A stretch of 64,000 nt of DNA from Brevibacillus invocatus (GCF_003710915.1 NZ_RHHR01000007.1:1-64000), one strand, 5' to 3'. Positions 54,201 through 64,000 are shown, counted from the first letter of the stretch. The notes: generated by a model from the sequence alone, not told the origin. Translations and numbers: made by a program.

Positions 54201-55541
54201 TTTGACCGCAGCGATCTCGATAATCGTATGTTCAGCTGCATTCAGACCTGTCGTTTCCGTATCGAAAACGACGTATTCTATATGCTCGTCGATCGGCCGG
54301 TTATTTTCCGATGTCAGGTTGTAGACGATGTCGATACCATCCTCTACGACATAGGCTTCCATCCCCAGAATGCATTTGATGTTGTTCTTCTTGGCGACGG
54401 AGTACGCTTCGGGAAAGGCTTGCACCACACCGTGATCCGTGATGGCAATCGCGGGATGGCCCCATTTGGCGGCTGTAGAAACGAGTGATTTGACTGACAC
54501 CACTGCATCCATCGCACTCATGGGTGTATGACTGTGAAGCTCAACACGTTTTTCTTCCGCCTTGTCCTTGCGTACCACTTGCTCAATCTGATTGAGGTCA
54601 TTGGCATTCATCACCAATTCCCGCATGAAGGTATCATGCTGTACGCTTCCTCGTACTTTCACCCACATGCCGTCCTTGAGTGCCTCCAGCATCTTGACGT
54701 CTTCCTTGTCGCGGGAAAAGATCTTGACCGTCAAGGAATCCGTAAAGTCTGTTACACAGAAGGTCAGAAGATGACGGCCGCTACGTAGCTCTTTTAGCTC
54801 TACGTTAAAGACCGCACCCTGAATGACAATGCGCCGTTCTTCATCCTGAATTTCATGAATAGGGATCGGTGCGTCCTTGATCTCATACCCAATCATCATC
54901 GTCGTAATGGCTTCAGACTTGTCGCCACCTTTACTTTCCTTCTCCTGCTGGACAGCGGACATCACGACTTCTACCAATGCACGTTCTTCTTCATCCCTTT
55001 GCTCGACAAAGGCCTTGTATGCTTCATCGCTTTCCTCTGCGTGGAAGCTAAATCGCGGTACACATCCCGTCGTCTGCTCGAACATGGCAATCAGCTCCGT
55101 ATCGGCCTTCTTGCGCTTGATCATTTCAACAGTCATTTCCGTTGGCAGATATACTTTTACCTCTTGCTGCTCCACCAGCTTTCTCGCGCTTCGCATGGTG
55201 ACAGCCAATGAATTGAGACTCCCCTCCAGACGAGACAGCAAAACCTCCCAGTACTCATCAACAGCGAGTTCAAGCGGAGGTAGCTGGCGATAGCGAAAGA
55301 ACACATCCACTTCTGCCAGATGCGAGAAGGTCTGTGTCAAACGCTGAGTGAAGGCTTGGAACACTTGTGCAGGTAACAGGGATGGCAGCGTAAAATGAAA
55401 CACCCACTTCTTGTTTTGCTTAAACAACTCCAGCTTGTCTATTTGTCCGTCTAGGAAAAAGCGCTCTACCCATTCCGCTGGTACGTCCATTTGCTTGATC
55501 AACAGGGAGAAGCGATGTTTTTGTTCTTGTAAACGGTCCAC
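51231..55541 (-). CDS. polC: DNA polymerase III alpha subunit, Gram-positive type PolC
   Basis: PolC is the replicative polymerase with a built-in proofreading nuclease. The 1436-residue protein has an N-terminal region (1-220), an OB domain (about 230-320), a PHP domain (about 335-410 with ELHSHTPMSAMD and DHGVVQAFPE) interrupted by the DEDDh exonuclease (about 425-590: VVFDTETTGLNAAEH, VAHNAEFDKAFINA), then the rest of PHP, a zinc-binding insert (two CxxC pairs, CPSCKH and CPSCGT), palm PDIDLNFSGDYQP, fingers and an HhH region (FNALPGLGTNAAISIVKARE). The start is GTG at 55541. It ends with a short tail NQLSLF, a beta-clamp-type motif. Confidence 0.97.
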   Translation of the reverse strand: MDRLQEQKHRFSLLIKQMDVPAEWVERFFLDGQIDKLELFKQNKKWVFHFTLPSLLPAQVFQAFTQRLTQTFSHLAEVDVFFRYRQLPPLELAVDEYWEVLLSRLEGSLNSLAVTMRSARKLVEQQEVKVYLPTEMTVEMIKRKKADTELIAMFEQTTGCVPRFSFHAEESDEAYKAFVEQRDEEERALVEVVMSAVQQEKESKGGDKSEAITTMMIGYEIKDAPIPIHEIQDEERRIVIQGAVFNVELKELRSGRHLLTFCVTDFTDSLTVKIFSRDKEDVKMLEALKDGMWVKVRGSVQHDTFMRELVMNANDLNQIEQVVRKDKAEEKRVELHSHTPMSAMDAVVSVKSLVSTAAKWGHPAIAITDHGVVQAFPEAYSVAKKNNIKCILGMEAYVVEDGIDIVYNLTSENNRPIDEHIEYVVFDTETTGLNAAEHTIIEIAAVKMKGSEIVDQWTELIDPQLEIGPKTTEITGITNEMLRGKETLDVVLRKFKDFAQDAVLVAHNAEFDKAFINACAKRVGMEPWNNAFLDTLPLARLMYKGMRNYRLGTLAKKFNVELINAHRALDDTVALAHVFQQMLKDIKEASIKTLAELNEKSNEEADYKSSRPFHATILVKNKEGLKNLYKLVSRSHVETFYRWPRIQRSQLSKYREGLLIGTACKDGEMMQAILRGKSPEELKEVAAYYDYLEIQPVAQYSPLLRNEEIPSLETMKGYHRMIVDLGKELNKPVVATGDVHFLNPEDDIFRDIFLLSKGDPTAGNQPPLYFFTTEEMLEAFAFLGEETAKEVVVTNTNLIADMIEDVSPIPDKLYTPIIEGADEELRQMCYDKARSLYGDPLPELVESRLEKELNSIIKHGFGVIYLISQRLVTKSLNDGYLVGSRGSVGSSFVATMSEITEVNPLPPHYRCPSCKHSEFITDGSIASGFDLEDKDCPSCGTPFAKDGQDIPFETFLGFKGDKVPDIDLNFSGDYQPRAHKYTQELFGADYVYRAGTIGTVAEKTAYGYVRKYADERGLTLRNAEVARLVNGCTGVKRTTGQHPGGIIVVPDYMEIEDFCPIQFPADDNESEWRTTHFDFHSIHDNLLKLDILGHDDPTVIRMLQDLTGMDPKTIPLDDKKTMSIFSSTEALGVTPEQIGSNMGTLGIPEFGTKFVRQMLEDTKPTTFAELVQISGLSHGTDVWLNNAQELIRNGTCKLPDVIGCRDDIMVYLIYKGLEPSRAFKIMESVRKGKGVPEEDQEEMRKNNVPDWYIESCQRIKYMFPKAHATAYVMMAVRIAYFKVHRPLEFYATYFSVRADDFDIPLMVKGSAAIRQKIEEIEGKGHDAQPKEKALLTVLEMALEMVERGFSFANVDLYRSDATRFLIEGNSLLAPFNALPGLGTNAAISIVKARENGEFLSKEDLLSRSRISKTILEYLEEQGALKGLPESNQLSLF

Positions 55542-55688
55542 GATACTCCCACCTTCCCATATGAAAACCCCTATTGAAGCCTCCCCAAAGAGGAGCGTTC
55601 ACTGTGTAGAGGCAGGTTTTAGGCTGCAACGACAACCAAGCTGCATAGACGACTATGCTGCCCCTCATGCCATCGTGCATGAAAAAGA

Positions 55689-55716
55689 GGTACTCCCGAT
55701 GTATGAGGGAAGTACC
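55689..55716 (-). terminator. Terminator of proS
   Basis: GGTACTTCCC/GGGAGTACC stem with a 9-base loop, followed by TCTTTTTC on the minus strand, 43 bases after the proS stop. The 217-base proS-polC interval shows nothing else I can name. Confidence 0.82.
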
Positions 55717-55758
55717 CCGTAATTTTCGACAAAATCCTACTCAAATCCTGCTTGCTTT

Positions 55759-57507
55759 TTACTCACCGAACAGTTCTGCCCCCGTGTGATCGATGCTGGC
55801 CAAAAGCTTTTTCACAGTTGGTACGAGCTCGTCCAAATTTACGTTATGTGTCTCGCCCGTTTTACGGATACGAACTTCTACCGTACCTTCTTGAGCCGCT
55901 TTATCGGATACCGTGATGCGCAATGGCAAACCGATCAGGTCAGCGTCCTTGAACTTGACACCTGCACGTTCTGGACGGTCATCGAACAAGACTTCCACTC
56001 CCGCACGATGCAATTGCTCAGTGACTTGTTCGCTTGTCAGTCTTTGCTCGTCCACTTTTACATTGACCGGAATGACATGTACGTGGAAAGGCGCAATGGC
56101 TACAGGCCAGATGATTCCGTTCTCATCATTGTTTTGTTCGATGGCAGCAGCAATCGTACGCGACACGCCAATACCGTAGCAACCCATGATCATCGGTTGG
56201 CTTCGTCCGTTTTCATCCAGGAAGGTGGCACCGATCGCTTGAGAGTATTTTGTACCCAGCTTGAAGACATGACCTACTTCTACACCGCGTGCAAACTTGA
56301 TTGCACCGCCAGTACGTGGGCACTCGTCACCTTCTGTGATATTGCGCAGATCTGCAAAGCGTCCTACCTTGAAATCGCGACCGATGACTACATGAGCCAG
56401 GTGGTAATCAGCTTCGTTGGCACCGACGATACCATCATGGACATCCTGCACATAATTATCCGCAATGATTTCCACCTTTTCAGTATCGAGACCCACAGGA
56501 CCCACAAATCCAGCCGGTGCCCCGGTCAAAGCGCGAAGATCCGCTTCTTGGGCCAACCCCACTTGTGTAGCGTCATATAGATTTTTCAGCTTCACTTCGT
56601 TTAATTCATGGTCACCGCGAACCAAAATCATAACGAGCTTTTCATCTACGCGGTAGATCAGGCTTTTGATGATTTGTTTGGCATCGACGTTCATTGCCTT
56701 CGTCAATTGCTCAATCGTTTTGACTCCTGGCGTATGAACTTTTTCAAACGCAGGCACTTCACCCTCTGGCTTTGCGGAAGGCTTGTACACGACTTCTGCC
56801 TTTTCCAGGTTGGCAGCAAAATCGCCTTCTTCTGAATAGGCAATCGTATCTTCTCCAATTTCGCACAGTGCCATGAATTCATAGGTACCTTTACCGCCGA
56901 TTGCGCCAGCATCCGCCTCTACAGCACGGAAATTCAGACCGACGCGGGTAAAAATGCGTGTATAGGCGTCATACATGGCTTGGAAGTTGATATCCAATCC
57001 TTCTTGCGTCGTATCGAAGGAGTAGGCGTCCTTCATAATAAATTCACGGCAGCGGATCAAGCCAAAACGAGGTCTTACCTCATCCCGGAACTTCGTCTGA
57101 ATCTGATAGAGGTTGATCGGGAGTTTTTTGTAAGAATTGATCTCGTCGCGAACCAGACTGGTAATGACCTCTTCGTGCGTCGGTCCAAGTGCAAAGGAAC
57201 GATCATGACGGTCCTGCAAGCGGACCAACTCGGGACCATAAACATCCCATCTCCCTGTCTGATGCCACAATTCTGCGGGCTGCATCGCTGGCATCAACAG
57301 CTCTTGCCCACCCGCGCGATTCATCTCTTCACGCACAATAGCTTGGATTTTATGCAGAGTGCGGAGTGCCAGTGGCAGGTACGTATAAATACCGGATGCC
57401 AGCTGGCGAGCCATTCCGGCACGAAGCAGCAGCTTGTGGCTGGCAATCTCCGCGTCAGCAGGCACCTCCCGCAAAGTAGGAATCAACATTTGGCTTTGCT
57501 TCAACAC
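55759..57507 (-). CDS. proS: Prolyl-tRNA synthetase (bacterial type with editing insertion)
   Basis: ProS charges tRNA-Pro. The 582-residue protein has class II motifs: [20 protein letters not shown] (motif 1), [19 protein letters not shown] (motif 2) and [19 protein letters not shown] (motif 3). A YbaK-type editing domain is inserted between motifs 2 and 3 (about 230-400), and an anticodon-binding domain follows from about 465. The start is GTG at 57507 ([15 protein letters not shown]), with AAGGAGG 8 bases upstream. It follows ispG by 54 bases. I see no T-box leader before it. Confidence 0.96.
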   Translation of the reverse strand: MLKQSQMLIPTLREVPADAEIASHKLLLRAGMARQLASGIYTYLPLALRTLHKIQAIVREEMNRAGGQELLMPAMQPAELWHQTGRWDVYGPELVRLQDRHDRSFALGPTHEEVITSLVRDEINSYKKLPINLYQIQTKFRDEVRPRFGLIRCREFIMKDAYSFDTTQEGLDINFQAMYDAYTRIFTRVGLNFRAVEADAGAIGGKGTYEFMALCEIGEDTIAYSEEGDFAANLEKAEVVYKPSAKPEGEVPAFEKVHTPGVKTIEQLTKAMNVDAKQIIKSLIYRVDEKLVMILVRGDHELNEVKLKNLYDATQVGLAQEADLRALTGAPAGFVGPVGLDTEKVEIIADNYVQDVHDGIVGANEADYHLAHVVIGRDFKVGRFADLRNITEGDECPRTGGAIKFARGVEVGHVFKLGTKYSQAIGATFLDENGRSQPMIMGCYGIGVSRTIAAAIEQNNDENGIIWPVAIAPFHVHVIPVNVKVDEQRLTSEQVTEQLHRAGVEVLFDDRPERAGVKFKDADLIGLPLRITVSDKAAQEGTVEVRIRKTGETHNVNLDELVPTVKKLLASIDHTGAELFGE

Positions 57508-57561
57508 GTGCGTGTCCTCCTTATGCCTCATCAGCAATCAACGTCTTGATCTCCAAAAAGC

Positions 57562-58644
57562 TTATTTTACTTGAGCAGGCTTTTGCTCATCTACCATTTC
57601 ATTGATTTCTTTCATCAATTCTTCAAACAGTTCGTCTTCTTTCACTTTCCGTATAATTTCACCATTACGGAAAATCAGTCCCTCACCGTTTCCGCCAGCT
57701 ACCCCTACATCTGCTTCACGCGCTTCACCTGGCCCGTTCACGGCACAGCCCATAACGGCTACCTTGAGCGGTACTTTCAGCGTCGAAATCGCGTCCTCCA
57801 CTTTGGTTGCCAAACCGATCAGATCGATGGCGCAGCGTCCGCAGGATGGGCAGGCAATCACGACAGGGTCGTTATTCACGATATCCAGGCTGCGCAGGAT
57901 TTGCTTCGCGACCTTGATTTCTTCCACAGGATCAGCTGTGAGCGATACGCGAATCGTATCACCGATTCCCATCGACAGCACGGTCCCAATCCCAACTGAG
58001 GATTTAATACTTCCAGAAAACTGAGTACCCGCTTCTGTCACACCCACATGCAAGGGATAATTGCGTTTTTGTGCCATCAAGGAATACGTTTGGATCATCG
58101 TTGGCACGTCTGATGATTTTAGCGAAATGACAATGTTGTCATAGTTGAGATCTTCCAAAATTTCTACGTGATCTATCGCGCTTTCCACGATTGCTTCTGG
58201 AGACGGATATCCGTACTTCTCCAGCAAGCGCTTCTCTACAGAACCGGAGTTTACCCCGATTCGAATCGGCACGTTGCGTTCCCGGCATGCTTCCACGACG
58301 CGTTTCGTTTTTTCTTTGGAGCCGATGTTGCCGGGATTGATCCGAATCTTGTCAATCCCGCTTTCCAGAGCAATCAGAGCCAACTTGTGGTCGAAGTGAA
58401 TGTCGGCCACAAGCGGCAATGGGGAGCGCTCTTTGATCTGTTTGATGGCGCGAGCCGCATCCTCGTTGATGACGGCCAGGCGTACAATCTGACAACCGAC
58501 ATCATGCAGCCGTTGAATCTGGGCAAGTGTGCTTTCTACATCGCGCGTATCTGCGGTCGTCATCGATTGGATGACCACACTTTTCTGTCCTCCGATCTGC
58601 ACTCCTCCAACAAATACCGGTTTCGTCTCCTCGCGCTTGTACAT
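57562..58644 (-). CDS. ispG: 4-hydroxy-3-methylbut-2-enyl diphosphate synthase (flavodoxin/ferredoxin)
   Basis: IspG is the 4Fe-4S enzyme of the penultimate step of the MEP isoprenoid pathway. The 360-residue protein has SMTTADTRDVESTLAQI near the start, DIHFDHKLALIALESG in the barrel and the cluster ligands CPSCGRCAIDLIG (about 265-277) and CAVNGPGEAREAD. The ATG at 58644 has AAAGGATGG upstream. A neighbouring gene, dxr, encodes an earlier step of the same pathway. Confidence 0.96.
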   Translation of the reverse strand: MYKREETKPVFVGGVQIGGQKSVVIQSMTTADTRDVESTLAQIQRLHDVGCQIVRLAVINEDAARAIKQIKERSPLPLVADIHFDHKLALIALESGIDKIRINPGNIGSKEKTKRVVEACRERNVPIRIGVNSGSVEKRLLEKYGYPSPEAIVESAIDHVEILEDLNYDNIVISLKSSDVPTMIQTYSLMAQKRNYPLHVGVTEAGTQFSGSIKSSVGIGTVLSMGIGDTIRVSLTADPVEEIKVAKQILRSLDIVNNDPVVIACPSCGRCAIDLIGLATKVEDAISTLKVPLKVAVMGCAVNGPGEAREADVGVAGGNGEGLIFRNGEIIRKVKEDELFEELMKEINEMVDEQKPAQVK

Positions 58645-58695
58645 TTTGCACCATCCTTTATATTTGTCTGTCATTCATCATCATGTATTACGTCG

Positions 58696-59967
58696 CTATG
58701 CAAACAATCGTTGCAAGTCATTCCAGGTTACAACCAAAATCAAGAGCATCAAAAAGGCGAAGCCAAGGAAGTGAACCATTCCTTCCTTCTGCGGGTCAAT
58801 TGGACGCCCACGAAGAGCCTCCACAGCGAGGAAGGCAAGTCTCCCTCCATCTAATGCTGGTAGCGGCAATAGGTTAAACAGTCCCAGGTTAATGCTCAAT
58901 ACAGCAGCCCATTGCATCAAGACTGCCATCCCCTGTTGAGCAAACTCTCCCGTCATTTTAAAGATCCCTACTGGTCCACTCAAATCATCCAGACCTACGC
59001 CGCCCGTAAACAGCATACCGAGACCTTTCAAAATCATGACCGTAAATTTGTATGTCGAGGTAACTCCGTATTTCAATGCCTCACCAGGTGCAGAAGTCAG
59101 GGATTGGGTAACCATGATCTTCCCGATGTTGTTCTCATCTGAAGTCACTTTTAGTGGAACCTTTGAAACTTGACCCTCACGCTCGATTTCGAAAGTCAAT
59201 TCCTTATTGGGCGACTTGCTGACAATCTCGACGACCTGCTGCCAGGTTTCTACCCGTGTCCCCTCGATAGAGAGCACCTTATCCCCTTTTAACAAACCAG
59301 CTGCAGCTGCTGGACCTCCTGCTTTTACCTCACCGATCAAAGGTGCATCATTGGGCACACCGTATGAAAGTCCCAGTGCGACAAACAAGACAAAGGCGAG
59401 CAGAAAATTGGCTGCAGGACCGGCAAAAATGGCCCAAAAACGCTGGGACACGCTTTTCCCTTTAAACTGTCTATTCAATGGCGCAATTTGAACCTCACGC
59501 CCATCCTTCACCAATTGCGCCTGTGGATGAATAGAGAAATTGCGTTGTTCTCCGTCCACTTCCATCGTCACCGTCAGCGCTTCTTCCAAGTCATAGCGGA
59601 GCACGGTACCCGTAATGGCTCTAGCTGAACCGCCACTCTGCGCGCCATCCAACAGAAAATGTGTGACCTTCCCGACAGCGTCGCGTTCGATCGCGATTTC
59701 CATATTGGGTTGTAGCATATCCATTTCTGGGTCTTCTCCGGCCATGCGCACCATCCCACCGATGGGCAACAATCGAAGCGTGTATTCCGTTTCTCCCCGT
59801 TTCACGCTGAAGATTTTGGGTCCCATACCTAGAGCAAATTCACGACACAAAATGCCCGCTCTTTTGGCTAAAAGAAAGTGACCCAGCTCGTGAAAGAATA
59901 CAAGAGCACCAAACACGACTACGATCGCAAGAACCGATTCTACGGAATCCAGATTGGGTAAAGGCAA
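58696..59967 (-). CDS. rasP: Site-2 intramembrane metalloprotease RseP/RasP
   Basis: RasP cuts membrane-embedded substrates such as anti-sigma factors and leftover signal peptides. The 423-residue protein has the zinc motif HELGH (26-30) in the first membrane span, a PDZ domain (about 180-265: VKAGGPAAAAGLLKGDKVLS), and the second active-site motif NLLPLPALDGGRL (about 363-375). It has four predicted spans. The TTG at 59967 is 8 bases from AGGTGG; the GTG at 59979 is on top of that site, so I prefer the first, with moderate confidence. Confidence 0.93.
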   Translation of the reverse strand: MPLPNLDSVESVLAIVVVFGALVFFHELGHFLLAKRAGILCREFALGMGPKIFSVKRGETEYTLRLLPIGGMVRMAGEDPEMDMLQPNMEIAIERDAVGKVTHFLLDGAQSGGSARAITGTVLRYDLEEALTVTMEVDGEQRNFSIHPQAQLVKDGREVQIAPLNRQFKGKSVSQRFWAIFAGPAANFLLAFVLFVALGLSYGVPNDAPLIGEVKAGGPAAAAGLLKGDKVLSIEGTRVETWQQVVEIVSKSPNKELTFEIEREGQVSKVPLKVTSDENNIGKIMVTQSLTSAPGEALKYGVTSTYKFTVMILKGLGMLFTGGVGLDDLSGPVGIFKMTGEFAQQGMAVLMQWAAVLSINLGLFNLLPLPALDGGRLAFLAVEALRGRPIDPQKEGMVHFLGFAFLMLLILVVTWNDLQRLFA

Positions 59968-60003
59968 TTGAACAGCCACCTTTCATACCAGTATCGTACT
60001 GCC

Positions 60004-61170
60004 TTAACCGTTATTTACGAACGCCCGTGCTTGCGAGCGAGCCCATTGGTCAGCAGCAAAAATCTCTTCCAATGTAGGATTTGCAATTCCTTTGTGAGCA
60101 TCACAGATTTTCCGTACGATTTGTTCAATCGCCAGAAATCCGATAGAGCCTTTTAGAAACAGATCAACGGCAACCTCGTTGGCCGCATTCAATACAGCCG
60201 TGTAGGTACCGCCTGCTTTTCCACACTCATAGGCCAATTGTAACAGAGGATAACGCTCAAAATCCATGACAGCAAAATGAAGCGTACCCAGTTTTACCAA
60301 GTTAAGAGGCTCTGTTTGCAACGGCATGCGTGTCGGATAACTGAGCGCGTATTGGATCGGCACTCTCATGTCAGGAGTACCAAGCTGCGCCATGACTGCA
60401 CTATCCTTGAATTCGACCATCGAATGGATGATGCTTTCATAATGCAGAATGGTATCGATCTGCTTGTACGGCAAATCGAACAGCCAATGTGCTTCAATCA
60501 CTTCAAGCCCTTTGTTCATCATTGTTGCCGAATCGATGGTGATTTTTGCACCCATGTTCCAATTGGGATGTGCCAATGCTTGTTCAAGTGTTACGTTGGC
60601 CAACTCATCACGTGTCAAATGACGAAAGGATCCACCTGATGCTGTGATGATCACTTTCGATACATCTTCACGCCGCTCTCCTTGTAAGCATTGGAAAATA
60701 GCCGAATGCTCACTGTCTACTGGAATAATCTGAACACCTTTTTCCTTAGCGGCCTTCATCACTACAGGCCCTGCGCTCACCAGTGTTTCCTTGTTGGCAA
60801 GACCAATCGTTTTTCCCTCTTCGATGGCTGCCAAGGTAGGCGCAACCCCAACACTGCCAACTACCGCAGTCATCACAAAGTTGGCTTCTGGATGACGAGC
60901 GACCTGCTCCAATCCTTCCGCTCCCACGGCAATTTCTGGCTTGGCTTCAGATCCCAGTAACCCGCGCAGGGCAAACGCAGCTTCCTCCGTACCGACAGAA
61001 ACAAGTTGTGGCCGAAACTTCTTCACCTGCTCCGCCAGCACCTCCACATTGGTCCCGGCTGCCAAAGCGACAACCGAGAAGCTCTCAGGGTGCTGTTCAA
61101 CTACGTCTAGTGTGCTTGTTCCAATTGAGCCTGTGGAGCCCAAGAGCGCTATTCGTTTCACGCTACTCAC
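60004..61170 (-). CDS. dxr: 1-deoxy-D-xylulose-5-phosphate reductoisomerase
   Basis: Dxr makes 2-C-methylerythritol 4-phosphate, committing carbon to isoprenoids. The 388-residue enzyme has the NADPH loop [15 protein letters not shown] (8-22), [12 protein letters not shown] (metal and substrate Asp/Glu), [13 protein letters not shown] (flexible loop) and [20 protein letters not shown]. It lies between cdsA and rasP as in most Firmicutes. Confidence 0.97.
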   Translation of the reverse strand: MSSVKRIALLGSTGSIGTSTLDVVEQHPESFSVVALAAGTNVEVLAEQVKKFRPQLVSVGTEEAAFALRGLLGSEAKPEIAVGAEGLEQVARHPEANFVMTAVVGSVGVAPTLAAIEEGKTIGLANKETLVSAGPVVMKAAKEKGVQIIPVDSEHSAIFQCLQGERREDVSKVIITASGGSFRHLTRDELANVTLEQALAHPNWNMGAKITIDSATMMNKGLEVIEAHWLFDLPYKQIDTILHYESIIHSMVEFKDSAVMAQLGTPDMRVPIQYALSYPTRMPLQTEPLNLVKLGTLHFAVMDFERYPLLQLAYECGKAGGTYTAVLNAANEVAVDLFLKGSIGFLAIEQIVRKICDAHKGIANPTLEEIFAADQWARSQARAFVNNG

Positions 61171-61201
61171 CCTCTATATCTCTTTCTATATGCGTCCCAT
61201 G

Positions 61202-61987
61202 TCAGACAATACCTAATAGATGCAACACCGGAAAAACAAGGAGCATGCTGTCGAATCGATCCAACACGCCACCATGGCCTGGAATGATATGCCCAGAGTC
61301 CTTTACCCCGTAATGACGCTTGAATGCAGATTCCACCAAATCCCCTAACTGTCCAACGATCCCCGTCACAAGAGCAACGAGTAGGGCGTCTGTGATTGAA
61401 ATGGAGCCCGTAATAGCGTTGACTCCCATCACTACCACTAGAGCTGCGAGCAGTCCTCCCAGCGCTCCCTCAATTGTCTTGTTCGGACTAATCTCCGGCC
61501 AAAGCTTATGTCTCCCCATTGCTTTGCCGATAAAATAAGCTCCCGAATCCGTTGACCAGATGCCAAAAAAGACGAGGATCGTAATCATCAATCCGTCGGG
61601 AAGGTTTCGGGCTGCAGCCATGAATGTAAAACCGTAGCCTATGTATAACGCTCCTACAATGGTAAGAGCGATGTGTTCAATGTGAAACTGATTTTTCCGT
61701 AATACGGAGTATATCAACAGCATCAGGAAGACGGGCAGCATCAGATCCGGTATGCTGATGTCCACCCAGGCAGAAAAGGCAAGGGATGGCCAGACAATGC
61801 TGATCATCAACACATATCCCAAAATCTCTGCCGTCAAGTACTGTTGAAGCCCTGCCATCCTCATAAATTCAAACAGGCCCACAGCGGCCAAAGCTAGAAC
61901 AAGCAGGGAGTACCACGCATTCCCCAAATAAATCAGGAAAAGAAATGCGATACCGCCAATCAAGCCTGTTAAGATTCGTTGCTTCAA
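61202..61987 (-). CDS. cdsA: Phosphatidate cytidylyltransferase
   Basis: CdsA makes CDP-diacylglycerol, the precursor used by PgsA (encoded at 11800-12375) and other enzymes. The 261-residue multi-pass protein has about eight hydrophobic spans and the C-terminal family signature SAFKRHYGVKDSGHIIPGHG, then GVLDRFDSM. TDSGAYFIGKAMGRHKLWPE is the conserved metal/CTP region. Confidence 0.96.
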   Translation of the reverse strand: MKQRILTGLIGGIAFLFLIYLGNAWYSLLVLALAAVGLFEFMRMAGLQQYLTAEILGYVLMISIVWPSLAFSAWVDISIPDLMLPVFLMLLIYSVLRKNQFHIEHIALTIVGALYIGYGFTFMAAARNLPDGLMITILVFFGIWSTDSGAYFIGKAMGRHKLWPEISPNKTIEGALGGLLAALVVVMGVNAITGSISITDALLVALVTGIVGQLGDLVESAFKRHYGVKDSGHIIPGHGGVLDRFDSMLLVFPVLHLLGIV

Positions 61988-62004
61988 CTGATTCCACCTC
62001 TCGG

Positions 62005-62775
62005 CTATACCGCCCCGTAGCGACGAGCTCGGCCTTGGTATTCCACAATGGCTTGATAAAAATGATCTCGGGTAAAATCAGGCCAAAGGACATCCGTAAA
62101 CCACATTTCTGTGTAGGCTAGTTGCCACAGCATAAAGTTACTTAGACGAATTTCTCCACTGGTTCGAATCAACAAATCAGGGTCTGGAATATCGCTAGTA
62201 TACAGGTAGCGGGAAATATACTGTTCATTGATCTCTTTCGGGTCGAGTTCTCCTGTTTTGACAAGTTCAGCCAATTCAGCAAAGGCGTTGACGATTTCAT
62301 CACGTCCCCCGTAATTGAGGGCAAAATTAAGTTGTAAGCCCGTGTTGTCCTTTGTTCTTTTTTCCGCTTCCAAAAGGGCGTCCAACGTATGACCTGGCAG
62401 CTTATCCTTGCTCCCAAGCATCCGAATTCGCACCCCCCGTTCAATCAATTCATCCAATTCTGTCGACAAAAATTCTTGTGGAAGCTTCATCAAAAAATCT
62501 ACCTCGTCACGAGGCCGCTTCCAGTTTTCTGTTGAAAAAGCATACATGGTCATGTAGCGAACGCCGAGTTCGTCTGCTGCTTTGACGACGTCCTTTACCG
62601 TTTTCATTCCTGCTCGATGACCGGCCACTCTGGGAAGATTGCGCATATTGGCCCACCGACCGTTGCCGTCCATGATTACTGCTACATGCTCAGGAATCTT
62701 GCCGGAACGATCCAGTTCAGTCATATCCAGTTGTTTTTCCTTGCGGGTCCATTTACGCGCTAGATGTTCTAACAT
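62005..62775 (-). CDS. uppS: Isoprenyl (undecaprenyl) diphosphate synthase
   Basis: UppS elongates farnesyl diphosphate to the C55 lipid carrier for cell-wall synthesis. The 256-residue protein has the first motif HVAVIMDGNGRWA (metal Asp), RVAGHRAGMKTVKDVV, ALNYGGRDEIVNA and RTSGEIRLSNFMLWQLAYTE near the C-terminus. The ATG at 62775 has GGGGG 7 bases upstream. A perfect 8-bp hairpin lies 36 bases before the start. Confidence 0.96.
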   Translation of the reverse strand: MLEHLARKWTRKEKQLDMTELDRSGKIPEHVAVIMDGNGRWANMRNLPRVAGHRAGMKTVKDVVKAADELGVRYMTMYAFSTENWKRPRDEVDFLMKLPQEFLSTELDELIERGVRIRMLGSKDKLPGHTLDALLEAEKRTKDNTGLQLNFALNYGGRDEIVNAFAELAELVKTGELDPKEINEQYISRYLYTSDIPDPDLLIRTSGEIRLSNFMLWQLAYTEMWFTDVLWPDFTRDHFYQAIVEYQGRARRYGAV

Positions 62776-62810
62776 AAGTGTTCCCCCGTAATGAGAGATA
62801 TAGACATACA

Positions 62811-62830
62811 TCCCCCTCCATAGAGGGGGA
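62811..62830 (-). other. Perfect hairpin between frr and uppS
   Basis: TCCCCCTC/GAGGGGGA stem with a 4-base loop, 12 bases after frr ends. There is no T-run on the minus side (ATGTATG follows), so it is likelier an mRNA processing or stability element than a terminator. TTCTTCTTTCCTT follows on the plus side. Confidence 0.6.
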
Positions 62831-62841
62831 TTCTTCTTTCC

Positions 62842-63399
62842 TTACACTTCCAAGATATCTTTTTCTTTGTCTTTTACAATTTTGTCTACTTCGGCAATGA
62901 ATTTATCCGTTGTCTTTTGAATGTTGTCCTGATGACGACGAGATTCGTCTTCAGAGATAGTCGCCGCTTTTTCCAGCTTTTTGATCTCGTCATTGGCATC
63001 ACGACGAATGTTACGGATCGCTACTTTTGCATCTTCACCGCTTTTTCCAGCCAGTTTCACCAATTCCTTACGACGCTCTTCTGTAAGCGGAGGAATAGCG
63101 AGTCGGATAATCACACCGTCGTTGGATGGCGAAATTCCAAGATCAGATTGTTGAATCGCGCGATCGATTTCTTTCAAAGCTGCTTTGTCCCAAGGCTGAA
63201 TGATAATCATGCGTGGTTCAGGCACGCTGATATTCGCCAGCTGGCTGATCGGTGTCGGTGAACCGTAGTAATCAACCACAACGCGATCCAGCATGGCTGG
63301 GTTTGCACGTCCAGCGCGCAGGGTATTGAGATCTTTCTTCAAACTTGCTATCGCTTTATTCATACGATCTTCCATGTCTTTCGTTACATTTTGTGGCAT
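62842..63399 (-). CDS. frr: Ribosome recycling factor
   Basis: RRF splits ribosomes after termination together with EF-G. From ATG 63399 it has 185 residues, the family length (ATG 63402 would add one). Typical segments are DMEDRMNKAIASLKKDLNTL, RAGRANPAMLDRVVVDYYGS, IIQPWDKAALKEIDRAIQ and GVIIRLAIPPLTEERRKELV. AAGGGGG is the ribosome binding site. It begins right at the end of pyrH. Confidence 0.97.
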   Translation of the reverse strand: MPQNVTKDMEDRMNKAIASLKKDLNTLRAGRANPAMLDRVVVDYYGSPTPISQLANISVPEPRMIIIQPWDKAALKEIDRAIQQSDLGISPSNDGVIIRLAIPPLTEERRKELVKLAGKSGEDAKVAIRNIRRDANDEIKKLEKAATISEDESRRHQDNIQKTTDKFIAEVDKIVKDKEKDILEV

Positions 63400-63401
63400 C
63401 A

Positions 63402-64000
<599 letters not shown>

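Noticed and set aside
55542-57561. T-box leader for proS or a riboswitch around polC/proS
   Set aside because: Only 54 bases separate ispG and proS and the T-box sequence is absent; the region after proS holds a plain terminator.

Overview
The window is a 64-kb stretch of chromosome from an endospore-forming Firmicute. Every coding sequence I can support lies on the minus strand. Gene content and order match the Bacillus-type pyrH-polC-nusA-infB-pnp-dpa-dap-spoIIIE-ymf-pgsA-cinA-recA-rny-spoVS backbone. The protein sequences and local differences (rimO between rodZ and pgsA, a nucleoside ABC transporter between ymfC and ymfF, a helicase between cinA and recA) suggest a Brevibacillus-like member of the Paenibacillaceae. 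That assignment is inference from recognised families, not a database match.

Read in the direction of transcription (right to left): pyrH (cut by the window edge), frr, uppS, cdsA, dxr, rseP, ispG, proS and polC cover ribosome recycling, isoprenoid and phospholipid precursors, site-2 proteolysis, prolyl-tRNA charging and replication. A strong promoter just after polC starts rimP-nusA-ylxR-ylxQ-infB-ylxP-rbfA-nrnA-truB-ribF, the classic transcription/translation operon. rpsO and pnp follow with their own leaders, then ylxY, the peptidase mlpA, ymxH, the sporulation genes dpaA-dpaB (dipicolinate), asd-dapG-dapA (diaminopimelate/dipicolinate precursors), an RNase J, tepA, ylzJ and spoIIIE. A GntR/UTRA regulator and a four-gene nucleoside (BMP-type) ABC importer come next, then an M23 endopeptidase with a small zinc-ribbon protein, ymfF-ymfH-ymfI-ymfJ, ymfK-rodZ, rimO-pgsA, cinA plus a DEAD-box helicase, recA, recX, rny, ymdB, spoVS and the 2-oxoacid:ferredoxin oxidoreductase korA-korB. 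The first 246 bases hold the 5' end of an IS91-type transposase, the only mobile element seen.

Most of the window is ordinary, highly conserved core genome, and I see no new defence, secretion or biosynthetic system. The interesting signals are mainly regulatory: terminator-like hairpins inside the leaders of rimP-nusA and rny, a multi-hairpin region between mlpA and ymxH with competing pairings, a likely autoregulatory rpsO leader, a sigma-H promoter at spoVS, a sigma-G-like promoter at tepA, a palindromic operator candidate before the GntR gene, and a 19-bp perfect inverted repeat after spoIIIE. There is also a 51-codon zinc-ribbon gene with a GTG start, and an RNase J at the rnjB locus whose metal-binding motif is intact.
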